Source: Glandiceps talaboti (Eukaryota > Hemichordata > Enteropneusta > Spengelidae). Taken from it: a stretch of DNA of 64,000 bases. How positions within the stretch are numbered: the stretch's first letter is position 1; every line of letters starts with the position of its first letter. Under the pieces are notes generated by a model. The model was not told the origin of the DNA. It saw nothing but the letters and a program-made list of their open reading frames with translations, and did no database searches. Shown in pieces: positions 1 through 35,400 of the stretch. Both the position numbers and the translations under genes were made by a program. The DNA is taken from NCBI RefSeq assembly GCF_964340395.1, contig NC_135553.1:10659001-10723000 (forward strand). Reading direction: 5' to 3'.

Positions 1-21498
<21,498 letters not shown>

Positions 21499-21790
21499 AA
21501 AACAAAATGGCTGCCTGACATAAATACAAAATGGCTGCCAAAAGTTGAATTATGGCTGCCAAAAATATTCATATTCCTGCCAATTTTGTTTGGAAAAATG
21601 TAAACTACGAGTACAGAATTGTATATTTACATTTGATTTTAATAAGAGAATATATTTTCTTAAAATGAAAACAAAAGTGTCGAAATACGAAAACTGACTA
21701 TCAAAATTCGTTGAACTGCTGTTGCAATATTTGTCAGAATGATTGTTCAGTATTCTGTCAGTTAAGGAATAAACTTAAAGGAACATTATT
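21499..21790 (+). other. Gene 1 3' untranslated region (approximate end)
   Basis: Follows the stop codon directly. It contains three copies of ATGGCTGCC in the first 60 bases. The 3' end is set just past the first AATAAA at 21768-21773; a longer form cannot be excluded, since another AATAAA lies at 23355-23360. Confidence 0.6.
21768..21773 (+). terminator. Poly(A) signal AATAAA, gene 1
   Basis: First canonical AATAAA downstream of the stop, about 270 bases into the 3' UTR. Cleavage site not visible. Confidence 0.6.
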
Positions 21791-24700
21791 TTTTAGCATC
21801 CTGTAAGTATTATTTAGAAGATTTTTATGCCACTACGATACACATACAACTACTATTTCTCACAATTTTCGAGGTAATTGTATTTTTACGTATAAGAGTA
21901 ATCCACATTAATGATAATAATCAAACAGGCCAGAATGTACATACTTTCGTTACTTTTAAAATTTTTCTCTTAATTTTCAGTTAATTCTGACAGATCTAAG
22001 AATGTAAATTTAGCTTTAAAGAAACCATTATTAATGGTTCCACATATATAATTGTACTAAACTGTAGAATATTTTTGAAATCGAAATTCATGCTCTTAAT
22101 TAATTAAAATAATGATATAACCATCACTGTTTTCAAGAACTAAACACATTGGTTCTCCTGCATGTTGGCATGTTCACAACGATTCGCTATGCTGTTTGTA
22201 AGTTTCATTGATGCGCTGTCGTTTGTCGTTTGAGGCTGTGTTTGGCCAAAACAATGTTATCACGTGACTGTGCAAATTTTACTACGCATATAATGCAATA
22301 ATGTAACTCTAAAATATGACTGAAAACTTGAGTGACATAATTATGTATAATTCTAAAAATGTTTGATCTCCAGTATGAAATATCGATATATCGTTTGTCT
22401 TAGGAATCACTCTCTTCTCTTTTACACTTCTACAGCTTACACTTGAGCAAATCGAAATGAACATATACTTAAACATTCAATTTTCATGAACGTTTACTAT
22501 TAGTTTTCAGTAAAGATGGCAGCTTAGTATTACTCAGTGGAATGTGTTCTGGCTGTTTAGTTTAACAAACCGTAAAACACTTTATTTTTTTTTCAGTTTA
22601 GCAATAGACAACAGTGAATGTAATCCTATAACCACTTTGTAAATGATAGTAATGGAGTTTTTAAGTTTTGTTTATCTCAGTGCCCGACATACCCTATTTC
22701 CCGCCATTTACACATACCGCATCCAAATGTGGAATACCAGCCACAAAGTGCTATCGTTTATGTATTAGTATGTTATTTTATTATAAATTTATATATTTTA
22801 AATATGGGGGCTGTGTTTATAATCAAGAGAGCGTACATGACAATCAAAATGATTTTAAAACGAAGGTTTTAGCCTAGTTGTTTGAGAGTGTAGGGAAATT
22901 ATGTGAACAATGTAATACATAGGATAGCTTAGTGTGCTCCAGCGTTTTCTCTTCTCAGAACATTTACATTAGCTGTGAACTGTGGTTTTTTTTCCTCTTA
23001 AAAACAGCAAAAAATATACACTGCAATTGTTCAAGTACTGTAAAAATGTACTGCCTAAAGTAAATGTGAATTTTTGAACAATCGACCACTGGGGGCGCAC
23101 TTAAAGATCATCGTTGAATCATTATATCACTGTGAAAATTTAAAAATGAATGTGATTGTTGTATTATTTATGCATTTATGAGAATAGTATCAATTTATTG
23201 TTTAAAATATAACTTTTCTGAATTTTTTTACTGTTTTGTTAAAATTTGGATTACGATAAAACTAAATTTTATATATTGTAATATTTATCTGCAATGTTCC
23301 TTTTTTTACATGTCTACTTTATATTTCATCGCTCGATATATTAAACCAGTATGAAATAAACCTAAAAATAAGTTCAAATGATATTATTATTTTCTTTCAT
23401 AATAACTCAATTTCCATTCCAGCATCCACGCTTCCCTGCGTCCGATGAATTTATTAGAAACCAAGGCATCATCCTCTGTCCTTCATTGTCTCCGACAAAA
23501 ACCGCCTCATAAAATACCAAAACTATCTACCAAATACTTTCACCTGACCAACCCTCCCATCAATCAGACATTCAAACAACACGAAAACGAAATATTTGGA
23601 ATCGTTCTGTACTGAAAGTAATGTGATCTCTCTGGATATTTTCGTCTCTAGGTACAGCAGTATTTTTTCTGTCATCTGAGGTGAAAGTTTGATAGTCGGG
23701 GCTAAGAATGCCAAACATTCACTTTTGTTGAAATGTTGGATACGTTTCAAGTGCCTGTCCTTTAACAACGTAAAACTTATTATTTTGCCTGGCAGTTTGA
23801 AAACGTATTACCGAGGGGGTCCCTAAGGTACACGAAAAAGCGATACATCACCAATACTTTTATAGAGCAGATGTATTGAGGCCTAGAGCTAGTGTATTTC
23901 GTAAGCATGTTTTATTTATAATATCCTTGGATGACATTTGGCCCAATGTAATGGTGACTGACTGTCGCATGACCTCACGGTAGCTACAATGTAATAACAG
24001 AACAACGAACGGTACATTTAAGTTTGCAATGGGTGAAATCAAACTTTTAACTGCGAACTAGCTTTTCGTCTTCTATTTTGTTTGCTATTACAACATCATT
24101 AGGGAATTCCGTGGCAAATATCGACAAGAAAGTCATGACACCACCACAAAAGAAATGAGGAAAAGTAAATAGTGAGCCTTTTCCCCAATGTGACACTCAA
24201 CGGCGTTATCCTATAACTGACATAGTGATAAAATTGTTCTTGGATGTCGACAAGTTACGGACGGTGAGCATGCAGTGAAGTACTTGAAAACCCAATTTCA
24301 ATCCCCCGCGTCCTTGAAATTTACTTTCCTTGAGTCAGAAAAACGACATTCGAAGTATGCTAGTGGAACTGACGAGATGCTTGCCTTTTGTGTGACACGT
24401 CCTCCAACGATGTCGTCAATCATTCGTACACAAAGCATCTATGAAACGATTATTTACTTTTGATTCGCTGGTGATACTTCAGGGCTCTAAACTATTACGA
24501 GTTTTCGTCGCGTGGCCGTGATTTTTTAAATCTGAAAAGGAAGAAACACAAACTTCGCGGAATGCGCAAATGTACACAGAAAACAAATAAACAAATAAAC
24601 AAACATCTCTTCTTTTTGGAATAACAACAAAGTTTCCAAACGTTACAATAACAAACAAAGAGTGTGATATTATTCGCTCATTACGTTTGTACATGTACTA

Positions 24701-24851
24701 GTATTTGCCTACACCTTGATTTGAGTCAAAACTGTACTGTATTTGCTTATTAGTATCTCATACGAGTTCTTTTCCATGATTTACTGTAAAAGTGTTCTAG
24801 AAACAATCCGAGAATGACCCAGTCGAAGGTGGGTCAAGGTCTCCTCATATC

Positions 24852-24872
24852 GGGGGGGGGGGGGGGGGGGGG
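24852..24872. repeat. Poly-G run
   Basis: 21 consecutive G in the intergenic region. Confidence 0.9.
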
Positions 24873-25374
24873 TTATTGAAACATTCTCAACATCTTGAAA
24901 AAGTCTTGACAGTACAATGTATTTCTACCTATATAACTGATGAAACAATATTATGGTGAAATTTGTTTTCTGTTATACAAAAAGAGACAAGAAACTTCTA
25001 GAAAATTGTCGTTAAAAAATGTACAGGTCAGGTCGTCTTACTCCAGCAGTGATCGTACTATACGTGTCTACCGTTGGACACTTCAGAAATGATCGAGTCA
25101 GTTGCAGCTCAGACAGGTTGGAGTGATAGTAGTTCTGTCATTTAGTTGTCGAAAGGTGTTTTGTTTGTAGAAAGAAGTCGTATTGTCTGGCTTTGGGGAA
25201 CAAGTGTCTGGCTTCGGGGAACATGTGCCTTTCTGACCTTTTGAATGTAAGTTATGCATTCTCCCCGTGATATCATGGTACAACAAATCATGGCCTGCTG
25301 TCATTTCACTATACTATACTATTGAATGTACGATTATATGTACATGTAATAATGCGTGTGTACTACCGTGTGTA

Positions 25375-25414
25375 CACCACCACCACCACCACCACCACCA
25401 CCACCACCACCACC

Positions 25415-25460
<46 letters not shown>
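25375..25460. repeat. (CAC)n(CAA)n compound microsatellite
   Basis: CAC triplets change to CAA at about 25431. Confidence 0.95.
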
Positions 25461-26316
25461 GGACGTGTAATACATCTATTCACAGAATGAACCTGGGACA
25501 GAAATGCCCTTGATTTTGTGTCAGATCACTATATAGTAATATAGTAATATAGTGAGTGAAATGCGTCTTTTATTGGTATCATTTTTCACACTCACTATAC
25601 ATAACACTTCAATATATTATTTCTGGTAAAACGAACCCAACAAGTCCATAAGAACATGTGACTGCCACCGTACACCCGAGGATATACCATAATATATCTG
25701 ATGAGACCAAGCATTCGTGGCTCCACTTCAGTGCCCCATTTTATCCATACAACGTGTACTCATCGTCTCGGGGTTTTGGCTCGCCTTTGTACAAGAGGAC
25801 GTACGTCGACCCCAAGTCCTGATCGATGTCCCGGTAATACGTGCTAATTTGTCCGAACACCAGCAAACTCTTCACTTGTCATAGATCGTCACAATCTTGT
25901 GTCGTGTCTCACAGAGGTTGTCAAAGATGTTGTGTTGTGTAAGTTCACCGAATACGTTATATACCGTCTAATTATAACCGAAGATGAGTCATTCTGCAAA
26001 CTTCCTTGTATGTCCCATTTTCTGGAGTGGACAATAGTTTGTTCGGTACGGCCATGTACGATGAATTATCAGCATAACAATACGTGAAGGATGTACCATT
26101 CAGTACGACTTGTATTTAGATCAGGTACTGCATTACAACACGAACTTTTGACCCACGGGTCCTTGTAAAACACAGTGGTTATGAAACTGTGCTACCATTA
26201 ACAATTCATTGAAACGCATTATTGAACGACATACTATTAAGAAGTATTATTGTGGGTGTACAGCCAAATGATAATAAAAACACAATGTGTGAATTTCGTA
26301 CGTATTGGTATGAACG

Positions 26317-26369
26317 TGCGTGTGTGAGTGTGTATGTATGTATGTATGTATGTATGTATATGTGTGTGT

Positions 26370-26437
<68 letters not shown>
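26317..26437. repeat. (TATG)n(TG)n microsatellite
   Basis: Short TATG run followed by about 40 TG units, intergenic. Confidence 0.95.
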
Positions 26438-26439
<2 letters not shown>

Positions 26440-27246
26440 AGATTATTTAGATGTAATGAACTTCTAGATATTCATAACTACAACGATTCACCTAAGCCGG
26501 CAAACTGACATTATTTAAAGTGATGAATTGGATTAAAAACAGAATTTTACACGACCTTATTTCGACCGAAAACGCATATGTGGTAACTACTAGTAACTAC
26601 AGGCTGTAGTTCAGTTTATGTCAAATAGCTAATAGTCATTATATCTACATCGCATACCAACTAATCAATCCATCAATCCCAATTTAAGTCAGCAAGGCTA
26701 GAAACTAAATCTGGAGATGTTGGTTGTAAGTCTGTCTGTCTTTTTTATCATATATAATTCATCAACTTTATAGAAACGTACGCTATTCTTCAATCATCAG
26801 CTGCATTTGACGTTTGCTAAGGCCTTAATAGATGCCCTGCCAGTAGAAAAGAGTCTAATCTTAGAATTTTGATATAAAATTAGAAAGGCATTCTTCATTT
26901 ACATTTTGGTACTCCTTGCAGAGCTAGCTAGGTTCGGATATCTTCATTCACACTTTCACTTATATTCAACTCTTGTGTCAGCATTTAGCATTCACTACAA
27001 TTCGCATGAATGTCTGAATAAAAATAGATCATGAGTACACAATTGATCTAATCAAGTTTGCGTCTGGTGAACTCAGTTCGACATAGTAGTTCTCTTTTCA
27101 CTACTAGGGCCGTAGATAAAGCCTAATGGTTTCTCTTTGAATACCAGAATGAACTTTATTATATTACTCAGAGCATCTAACTAAGTCATCCGTTCAATTG
27201 GCATGTCTACGATGCAATTTGAGTTTTCAAAGAAAAAATATCTGTT

Positions 27247-27470
27247 GTATGTATGTATGTATGTATGTATGTATGTATGTATGTATGTATGTATGTATGT
27301 ATGTATGTATGTATGTATGTATGTATGTATGTATGTATGTACGTACGTACGTACGTGTGTGTATGTAATATAATATATATATATATAATATGTGTGTGTA
27401 TGTCTGTCTGTCTGTGTGTGTGTGTGTGTGTGTGTACATGTGCGTGTGTGTTCGTGCGTGTACGTGTGAA
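27247..27470. repeat. Compound (TATG)n, (TACG)n, (AT)n, (TG)n microsatellite
   Basis: About 25 TATG units, a few TACG units, a short AT stretch and TG/CTGT units. Confidence 0.9.
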
Positions 27471-29261
27471 TGCGTAACATGTAGAAAGTGAGTTTGTTCC
27501 TATATACACAGTTTTCGATGTAAATGAGTACAATTAATACGTCTATATACAAGGTACTTAACCTAAATACCGACATGTTTCTGTGCTAGCTAGCTGTGCG
27601 CGAGTAATAACATTCTTGCCTTAAACAACATACTAGTTTCGCAGACATGTTTTTTATCTCAATAATATCGATCGTTTTTTATTACTGCTTGTCATTTACT
27701 GCTAAGTCAATCAAGGTCACTCAAATCGTTAGTAATACTGCTTGTAATCTATATAAAACCAAGTACAAAGATCGCTCAAAAATAACCCCGTCTATAGTTT
27801 CCTTAGTACCCATCTCGGCAACGTTGGGAGGGCCTGTTGACTCTGACACAGTAAAAGTGGCACTGCGTGATTCGTATTCGAAACACTTTGACTCCAGTCA
27901 ACCACATCTGTCATGAAAGGAGTAACGTTAACTTTCGATTGTCAATAGTATTCAGTCGGCGAACAATGTATTTTATTTGCGCAGCACTTGAACGGAGCAA
28001 GTGGCTATTGCAATGGCTAGTGTACACTAAGTCAACAAAACGATGTCTCACAGTAAGACCTCGGAAACGTTACACCTGATTTTTTTTGTTGACTTTCGTC
28101 AATTTTTCCGTTTGAAATCAACAGGTGGGAGAGAAATGACCGTGTTTAATATCAATGTCAAATTAAAATGATTAGGGGAATATTAATGAGGGCGTGGTCT
28201 GTTCTAATATAAAGTATTATGTAACAGAACCAATGCTTTCCCTTTCATCACTGTCGTCGACAAAGCCTTCGTATTGTTTTCTTTTGAGACTGTTCAACCT
28301 TGGGTGGTGTTTCTGTAGAGGACTGCGATGCGTCATAGCGGATACTGGTAACCATCGTTGATCTTAATTCTGCAAAAGAAAAAAAAATGGAATAAGAACT
28401 TCCACAACACTACAGAATAAACAAAGAGCTAAAATTGCAAAATATCATGCACTCAACAAAGCGGAGTTTCCCTTACAACTTGCAATATTCGGTTACCGAA
28501 GGATAAGCATATTCGCTGAACTTAACCGACAAGGACTAATTTTATACAAAGACTGAATTTTCCACGATTTTAGCTGAAAACTTAAATAAGTGCTGTTCTG
28601 CCGCCCTAATGCCAAACAGACAAAACTCTACGGGTAGATGTTCACCTGTACCATGAGATATTTGTACACATTAGCAGGAAATCACTCATGCTTTCACAAG
28701 CACCGAATATTTACGACACACGCCAACGGGAACCGGGTTATAGCTTGCCATGTTTTCTCTCACATACTAATTTTTCAAAGTTCTAAAATAGTACATGTGT
28801 CAGTTGGTAAGTCATATATACTAAGGACCGGTCTGTTTGAATGAGGTATCATTTTTTACAACGGCACTGGATGTATTAACGTAATGTTACGTTTAATAGC
28901 GACTTTAACATCACCTACACAGTGGCCGGGGATGTAAACAATGAGAACGGAATACGAGATCGCATGCATGTTTACCGAAATTTGCATAACAAATACATCT
29001 CTGGCAACAAAAGGAAATCGTCGGCTTTTGAAACAACTTCATCAATATTTAAAACAAGCAGTAACAGTGCGTTTGAGACATGTATGTATAAGCATCGTTC
29101 CCACAATTCCGTAAGACTCAGAGTGAGCGTCAGTGACTTGAGGCGTCAATCGCAGTACTAGTATCAGTGGACTGTTCTAAACGTGTGTACCCGTATCTCA
29201 CACTGTAGCTGGACTACGAGTGTGTGCATGGCAGTTATCTTCTACAGGTGATACTAACATC

Positions 29262-29466
29262 ATGAAGATGACAAACATGGCGACCTGTACCGTCTTTTTA
29301 GTGTTATTTGTACTTTTTAGGATTTCATGGACATTCCCTACTGGTGCACCCAGTTCCGCGTGTACTTCAATGATACCGGGACATATTGGAATATCACCCC
29401 AAGACAGTGTCACTCCTTTCCTTGTTATTACTGTTGCGGAATACCAACCGAACGAGCGTATAACAG
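29262..29466 (+). CDS. Gene 2 exon 1: signal peptide and start of Reeler domain
   Basis: Starts at ATG 29262; in-frame ATGs at 29268 and 29277 are alternatives, and the one at 29277 (acaaacATGG) has the best start context. All three leave an intact hydrophobic leader ([10 protein letters not shown]). The mature part has ACTSMIPGH and a Pro-Gln, as in Reeler domains, then EYQPNERIT. Phase-1 donor gtaaga. An acceptor-like tctacag ends at 29247, so an upstream non-coding exon is possible. Confidence 0.82.
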
Positions 29467-32400
29467 GTAAGAAATATAACAACTTGTTTATTTTCAAATA
29501 TTATCATTATTATAAGATTATTTCAGAATATACATTTCGGATTTTCAAAATATTTAAAGGTAGGCGACCGTAACGAGACCACACCCCGGTGACTCGCTAT
29601 TTCCCTCTGTTAGAGCGATAGTGACCATCGCTGTCAACATCTGAGATCGGAAATGTTGGATTTTTTAGGAGGAAAGTGTAGGGGCCGGTTTGAGGCTTTA
29701 CTACCGGAGAGAGAAGACTACAACCACCTGCAAAGCGTTCAGGTTTCGTTCCGCGTCGTAACAATCACAGTGAAAGCATAATGTCATAATGCCTCACGAC
29801 TAAACAACGGCTATCACTGGGCTGTGGGCACATTTTACTTTCAATACTACCTACGTTGCATGTTACATAAGCGCATAGCCCTATAAAATCCCCTGTAGTA
29901 TACGTTTAAGATCCTACAGATTTCTTCAACGGGTGTATGCAACTCTTTAGGTCAAACATACCTGTCCAAAGTGCCCTCCCTTTGAAGCTGTTATTCAAGG
30001 CTTACATGTTATACCATTGTTTAGTAAATGACAGACAAGAGAATCGTACACACATATACAATTGAAAGGGTAAAAAATCGAAATTCATGGCAAACACAAG
30101 TCACCTCGCCCAATCCAATGCATACCTGTAAATGATGACTCACTTCGGTAGCTCAAATGTTCAAGTTATAAAACATGAAATCTAAGTAATGCAATAATTC
30201 TGACGTTTCTTCCCAAACATCTGTAATATAGCAGTGTCACGGTACACCCAATATGGTAAAACGCCATGATAACCTCTTATGAAACAGTTACGTAGTCAAA
30301 AACTGAGATTTCCATTCGTCACATAAAAATATCATCTCAACACCGCTTTGACGTCGTTTGTTACCGTTTCTTCCAAACGTTAAATATTTGAGAATTTCGA
30401 CATTCACTTTCTGACCCCAGTCATATTAGCGAGTAAACAACGGGTATTTCAAGAGACACGGGGTCAAAGGTCAACATCTGTTGCACGTATAATCACTATC
30501 TTCATAATAAGATTATAAATGAATGAATCGGTATCGTATATTGATATGCAAATCGTTCTGCTTACACTGTCATGGATATATGAACAATAACATGTAGAAT
30601 GACAGTAAATTCAAAGCGTGAATATTTTTAAAAATTATTTTTTTCTTTCTATCACAACAACATATTTTCATTCGTTATTTTAAATCCATTAAGCAGCAGA
30701 AGCCGACAAGACTTCATAGAAAATAACGACTCTAAAATATAACACAATTATCTCTGACTAATGGCGATTGTTTTACTGCTTTGTGAATGGCGTGTGAACT
30801 TTTGTGAATCAGTGTTGAAAGTGTACATTCCTGAATTAATGATATGTTAATTAGATATATACACGTTACTGGGCTATTTAGAATGTAAGAAGGAAAGTCA
30901 TCACGTCGTACCCCCGGGAGCAAAGTCGTAAAAAGCAAATTAATAAATAGTTATAAATAGGGCTAAAAAGTTTCACGAGAACGTTAGCTGCCGTGTTACG
31001 CTCTCCAATTCACGATGTGGGATACAATTCTCGGTATGCAGCGAACTGCTTGGCACGGATACTATTACTACAGTAGTGTCATTGGCAATTCGGGGTCGAC
31101 ACGGTTAAGTGGGTTTGCCACAGATAAACAGTGAAATAAAAAAAACTTTGATGTCGTTTGGATTGCCATGATACTAAAAAAAAGACAATAAGAATGACTT
31201 TCACCCGACCTCACCCTTTTTATTCATTACACACCCAATAATGCGATGTTTGCACTTCTCTTAAAGGCAAGGTTTCGTTGTTAGTGTTACAGCTTAGAGC
31301 CAAAATGGCCGTCATGTTATGAGGTGTGTACGTACGTCACACGAAGGTTCACGATGGTCAAACTTACTGCGTCATGTACGGTGCCATGTTTTACCTGCTA
31401 GTACTACGTTGATGAAATTTCTTCTATGCATTCGACCGTTACGTACTATTATGTGTAGGAACGGGAGACTTGTGAAAACGTATACTTTAGCTAGGAAAGT
31501 TTATTTGGGCTAGACACTGTTATGGTAATGCGCAGAAACGAATGGAAAATCCCTCAACGTTTACATGCTGGTATTTGACTATGCAATGTAAAAAATACTA
31601 AAACACTGATCTAGTCATGTGGATTTAGAATAACTAATTAAAAAGGAGAACTCACTTAATGGTGATGGCACGAATAAAACGCAACGCTGTTAACAAAAAA
31701 AAACAACCCGAAGGAATAATCCCAGGGCAATAAATCATTTAGCTTATAATATAAGAACACGACAATTGACCGGTAATGGGAGACCTAGTCACAAAGGAGC
31801 AAAATAGTTAACGTATTATGCGCCTTGAAAAAAATCTCAATAAACTTTAGCTGTTACTTTAATAGAAAACCCCAACGGATTCTCAGTTACCACACAGTGA
31901 AATATAATCAAGGAGGTCACCATACGAATTTTCTATACATTATATAAAATGTGATGGTGATGAACCCCTCACTTTTGTTATCTTTTTTTTTCAAACGGGC
32001 CACAGGCATTGGAGAGATTTAAAGAACTTTTATTTTCAGCGAAATTTGTCCCCAGAAAGCACATTAGGTTTATTGCAAAGATTTAGGTTGCCACATGATT
32101 TGCTAGGGTTTCCATGGTAAAGTGACGATATAAAATAAGAGTTAACACCCTCGCTTGACAAACTATCTTTTATAAAATCTTCCATACACGTTATTGTTTT
32201 TGCGACATGTTTTAAACGATTGGCAGAGAGATACACTAAATACTCTGACCTAAAATGAACAATACATCCGTAGTAAGAGAAAGACGTATTGTTACACTAA
32301 TTGTAGTACGAAGGTTTTTGTAACGAGGAGACTAATAAGGCGTACTCATTATAACGTACTAGTAATCAACGGCTTGAGAGATTCCACATTGTAGGTAAAA

Positions 32401-35400
32401 TGTGTTAATGGAGAAATATCAAACTAGAACGTGAACATGCAACATGTCAAAAGAAAGAAAACTTGTTCCCGCCGTCCTGAGAAAACTTGTTCCTGCCGTC
32501 CTGAGAAAACTTGTTCCAGCCGTCCCAGTTTGATTCTTGTATTGTACACACGTAACAACACATGTTGCAAATACACGTAGAAACAATATCATAAGAATTT
32601 AGACATTGTAAAGTATGTAATATATATGGAAATGCTAGCAGTGATAACACATCACCAACTGATTCTGAAGTTCGCTTTTACTCAAATACAACTTGCTCAT
32701 CGCACAAATTGCAAATGAAACTTATCATTGCTAGTTTGAAACCAAATTTATTTTTTGGCATGAACGTAACTTTATAACACATCAGATCACTGTAGTGGTA
32801 AAAACGGACATTATCTCCCAAGACCAAACTGTGGAGGCCACTGGGCGAAAAAAAACTGCGGATGTGGGTTGGAAGTGGCTTCACTTTTGTACTACCGAGA
32901 CACTGTGATGAGCACGACAGAAGTTTGCCCATAGTAATCGTCATGTGATGATGAGCTTCGTTTAACAAAAGTACTAAATAGTGGGCAACAATAACTCTAT
33001 TGAGAATCGTTCATAATCTACTACATGTACAATGAAAGTCCCCTCTTTGTATTGAGACAAAAAAAATCACGGTCAATGAAAAGAAGTTGAATAAACTGCA
33101 AACCCCATCTGATAAAACAACTGTTGATATTTTAAAGAAAGGAAAATCTCGAATATGGTGGCCTAGATGGGCTTTTAAACTTTCATTATATTTGCACATA
33201 TAGGTAGATCCATAAAGTGCGACACTACTTACACGCAAGCTTTAGAGTGAAAGTGTACACAAAACTTTGTGTGACCTTCAAATCTTTAGTATTTCTGAAG
33301 AGATTAGTCTATTTAAATTCAACCCATTTCGTTCTAACTATGTATACACTCAATATCAAAGAATTTCTCCTTAAATTATATGACTACCTGTACATGATCA
33401 TTTTATTAGTTTTCATCTTTTGTTATCAAACTCCTCCACATGATGTGGTATAATTTTGTGAGCCAAAATCTTTTACACAAGTATTCGAAACGGGGCCATA
33501 ATTTCAGTGAAGTAGGTTTAACACCTGGCACAAGGCGACGACACCCCTGTATGCTATGAAACAAGCTCACAGGACACCCTCCTTCAGGCGGGCATACGGC
33601 GCCTAGAAACGGGCCACCGACAAGGCAACCTTCTGCTGAGGTGAGACGACGCCCAGATTATACAGACCGGGCCATCGACAAGACATGTCCTCCTTGAGAT
33701 GAGGAGAGACATGGGAAGAGACGAACAGACACAGATGAACGTTGGGAGATATCCATAGAATGATACACCTATAGACATACTTGGACACACACATAGACAG
33801 ACGAGGATGGGGGGGGGGGGTTAGGGGTAGGATATATACTTATGTATAACTTTGTATATTTACACGCGACTTTTACTGTGTGATAATTATACAAAACCCA
33901 CATAACAGTTATGCTCCGTCGCATATAAGTTCAGAGAAAGAGACACGTGACCGCATCTACAAGTGTACTGTCTATTTGCACCAGACGTGTAAGCATAATC
34001 CCAAATAGTTAGATTTTGTCTGCATTCCAATACCCTAAACACACTATTCACAACGCCCATTGTATAGACTGGTTGTTTGAAAATCCTTGGATGTTGCAAT
34101 CGGGGTAAAATGATATTAATATAACAATAATTATAATACCTCGTAAATATGTGACTACACACGTGCTCTCTGTCTGAATATCGCAGTTATCGTCATACTT
34201 GCATAATGTATGTCATCATTAAAATCAAATATGAGACAGGAATGTGAGAAAGCCTTGAAGCAACAAACAGAATGCATCCATTACAACGCCAGACAGTAAC
34301 ATGTACATGTAATATGCGATTTTCTGTTGTTAGATCATGATTATCATGGTCCTAACACACTAAGATTATCTCGCTAACACGAAATAAAAACAGTTGTACA
34401 AAATGCCCCTTGAATGAAGGTACACAAGTAAATATGGTGTATACATTCCTCATTTACAATGAAATTAAATCGGGCTGTAAAAAAGAGGGTCGCTGAACGA
34501 TGAACTTAGAAGATATCAATAAGAACCTTGCAGTGAAACAGTCCTACTGTGATTGGAGTTCAAAGATTAAGTGGAACTGTCTATGGTTTAAAATCACGTG
34601 TGATCTCATTGTGTAAACATGCGACATATCTGATTTGATTTTGTAGTCACAGTCCTATAGGAATGCTTTGGTAGGAGGTTCTTATCGCCCATGGCAATTT
34701 CTAAAAACAGATTCTTTACACCCATGTCAATTTCTAAAAAAAACCAAAAAAAAAAACACCACCAAACACACGCAATAAAGAACAAACCCTTCTGTGCCAG
34801 TTTCATTTTTGCAGCTTGAGTAATTTGTATTGTACTATGTCAAATCTGAATTCTTCATCATGTAAAAGAGCGTCCCTGTTAATCATGTTTTATTTACACA
34901 ATCTCAGTTTGACTTATCTATAGTGGTATCTGTTCCCCTGTACCAGTAAAAGCAAACTAGACTTTCAGCATTAATATATATAAAGCTACACTAGCAGAAA
35001 CTGAAACGTTTAAAAAAGAAAAGAAAAAAAAGAGACTTTTGTTAGTTATACTGATTTACTCGTAATATCGTACACCCTGAACAGTGCTCAATCGTCCACC
35101 ACGGGAAAGTATATTTGTATAGCAGTAGACATGATATGGCACAACAAATCCAATCAAATTGATTTTTGGGTCCGCACTCTAAAATCGGCGTCCCAGACAC
35201 GATCATGATTTCACCTTATTGCTATACTACTTATGGATAAGAGCGACCATTTAGCATGAATGTACAATGTGTAATTATTAGTAATTGAACAATTGTCAGT
35301 GAATACGGTGTTGAATATCTGATTGAAAAAAAAATATTCCAGTTAGTGCTAGTGCAGCTGTAACATATTCACTAGAATGCAATGACGATCAAAGGGAAGT

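Larger units (their letters stand above)
21791..29250. other. Intergenic region between the two EGF genes
   Basis: AT-rich sequence with no exon that fits either neighbour. It holds microsatellites at 25375-25460, 26317-26437 and 27247-27470, a 21-G run at 24852-24872 and a second AATAAA at 23355-23360. The open frames are short and unlike known domains. Two weak minus-strand terminal-exon candidates (25741-25878 and 28248-28369) are discussed as findings. The promoter of gene 2 should lie near the right end, but no TATA box was recognised. Confidence 0.6.

Noticed and set aside
24852-24872. G-quadruplex or telomere-like tract
   Set aside because: A plain homopolymer without the spacing of a quadruplex or telomere repeat.
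27181-27576. Long HTHTH/YIHTY open frames (also at 41728-42098, 48014-48583, 26222-26508)
   Set aside because: Pure translation of TATG/TG microsatellites; open on both strands and in several frames.
32678-32968. 96-codon minus-strand frame in intron 1 of gene 2
   Set aside because: No similarity recognised and no supporting splice or poly(A) signals.
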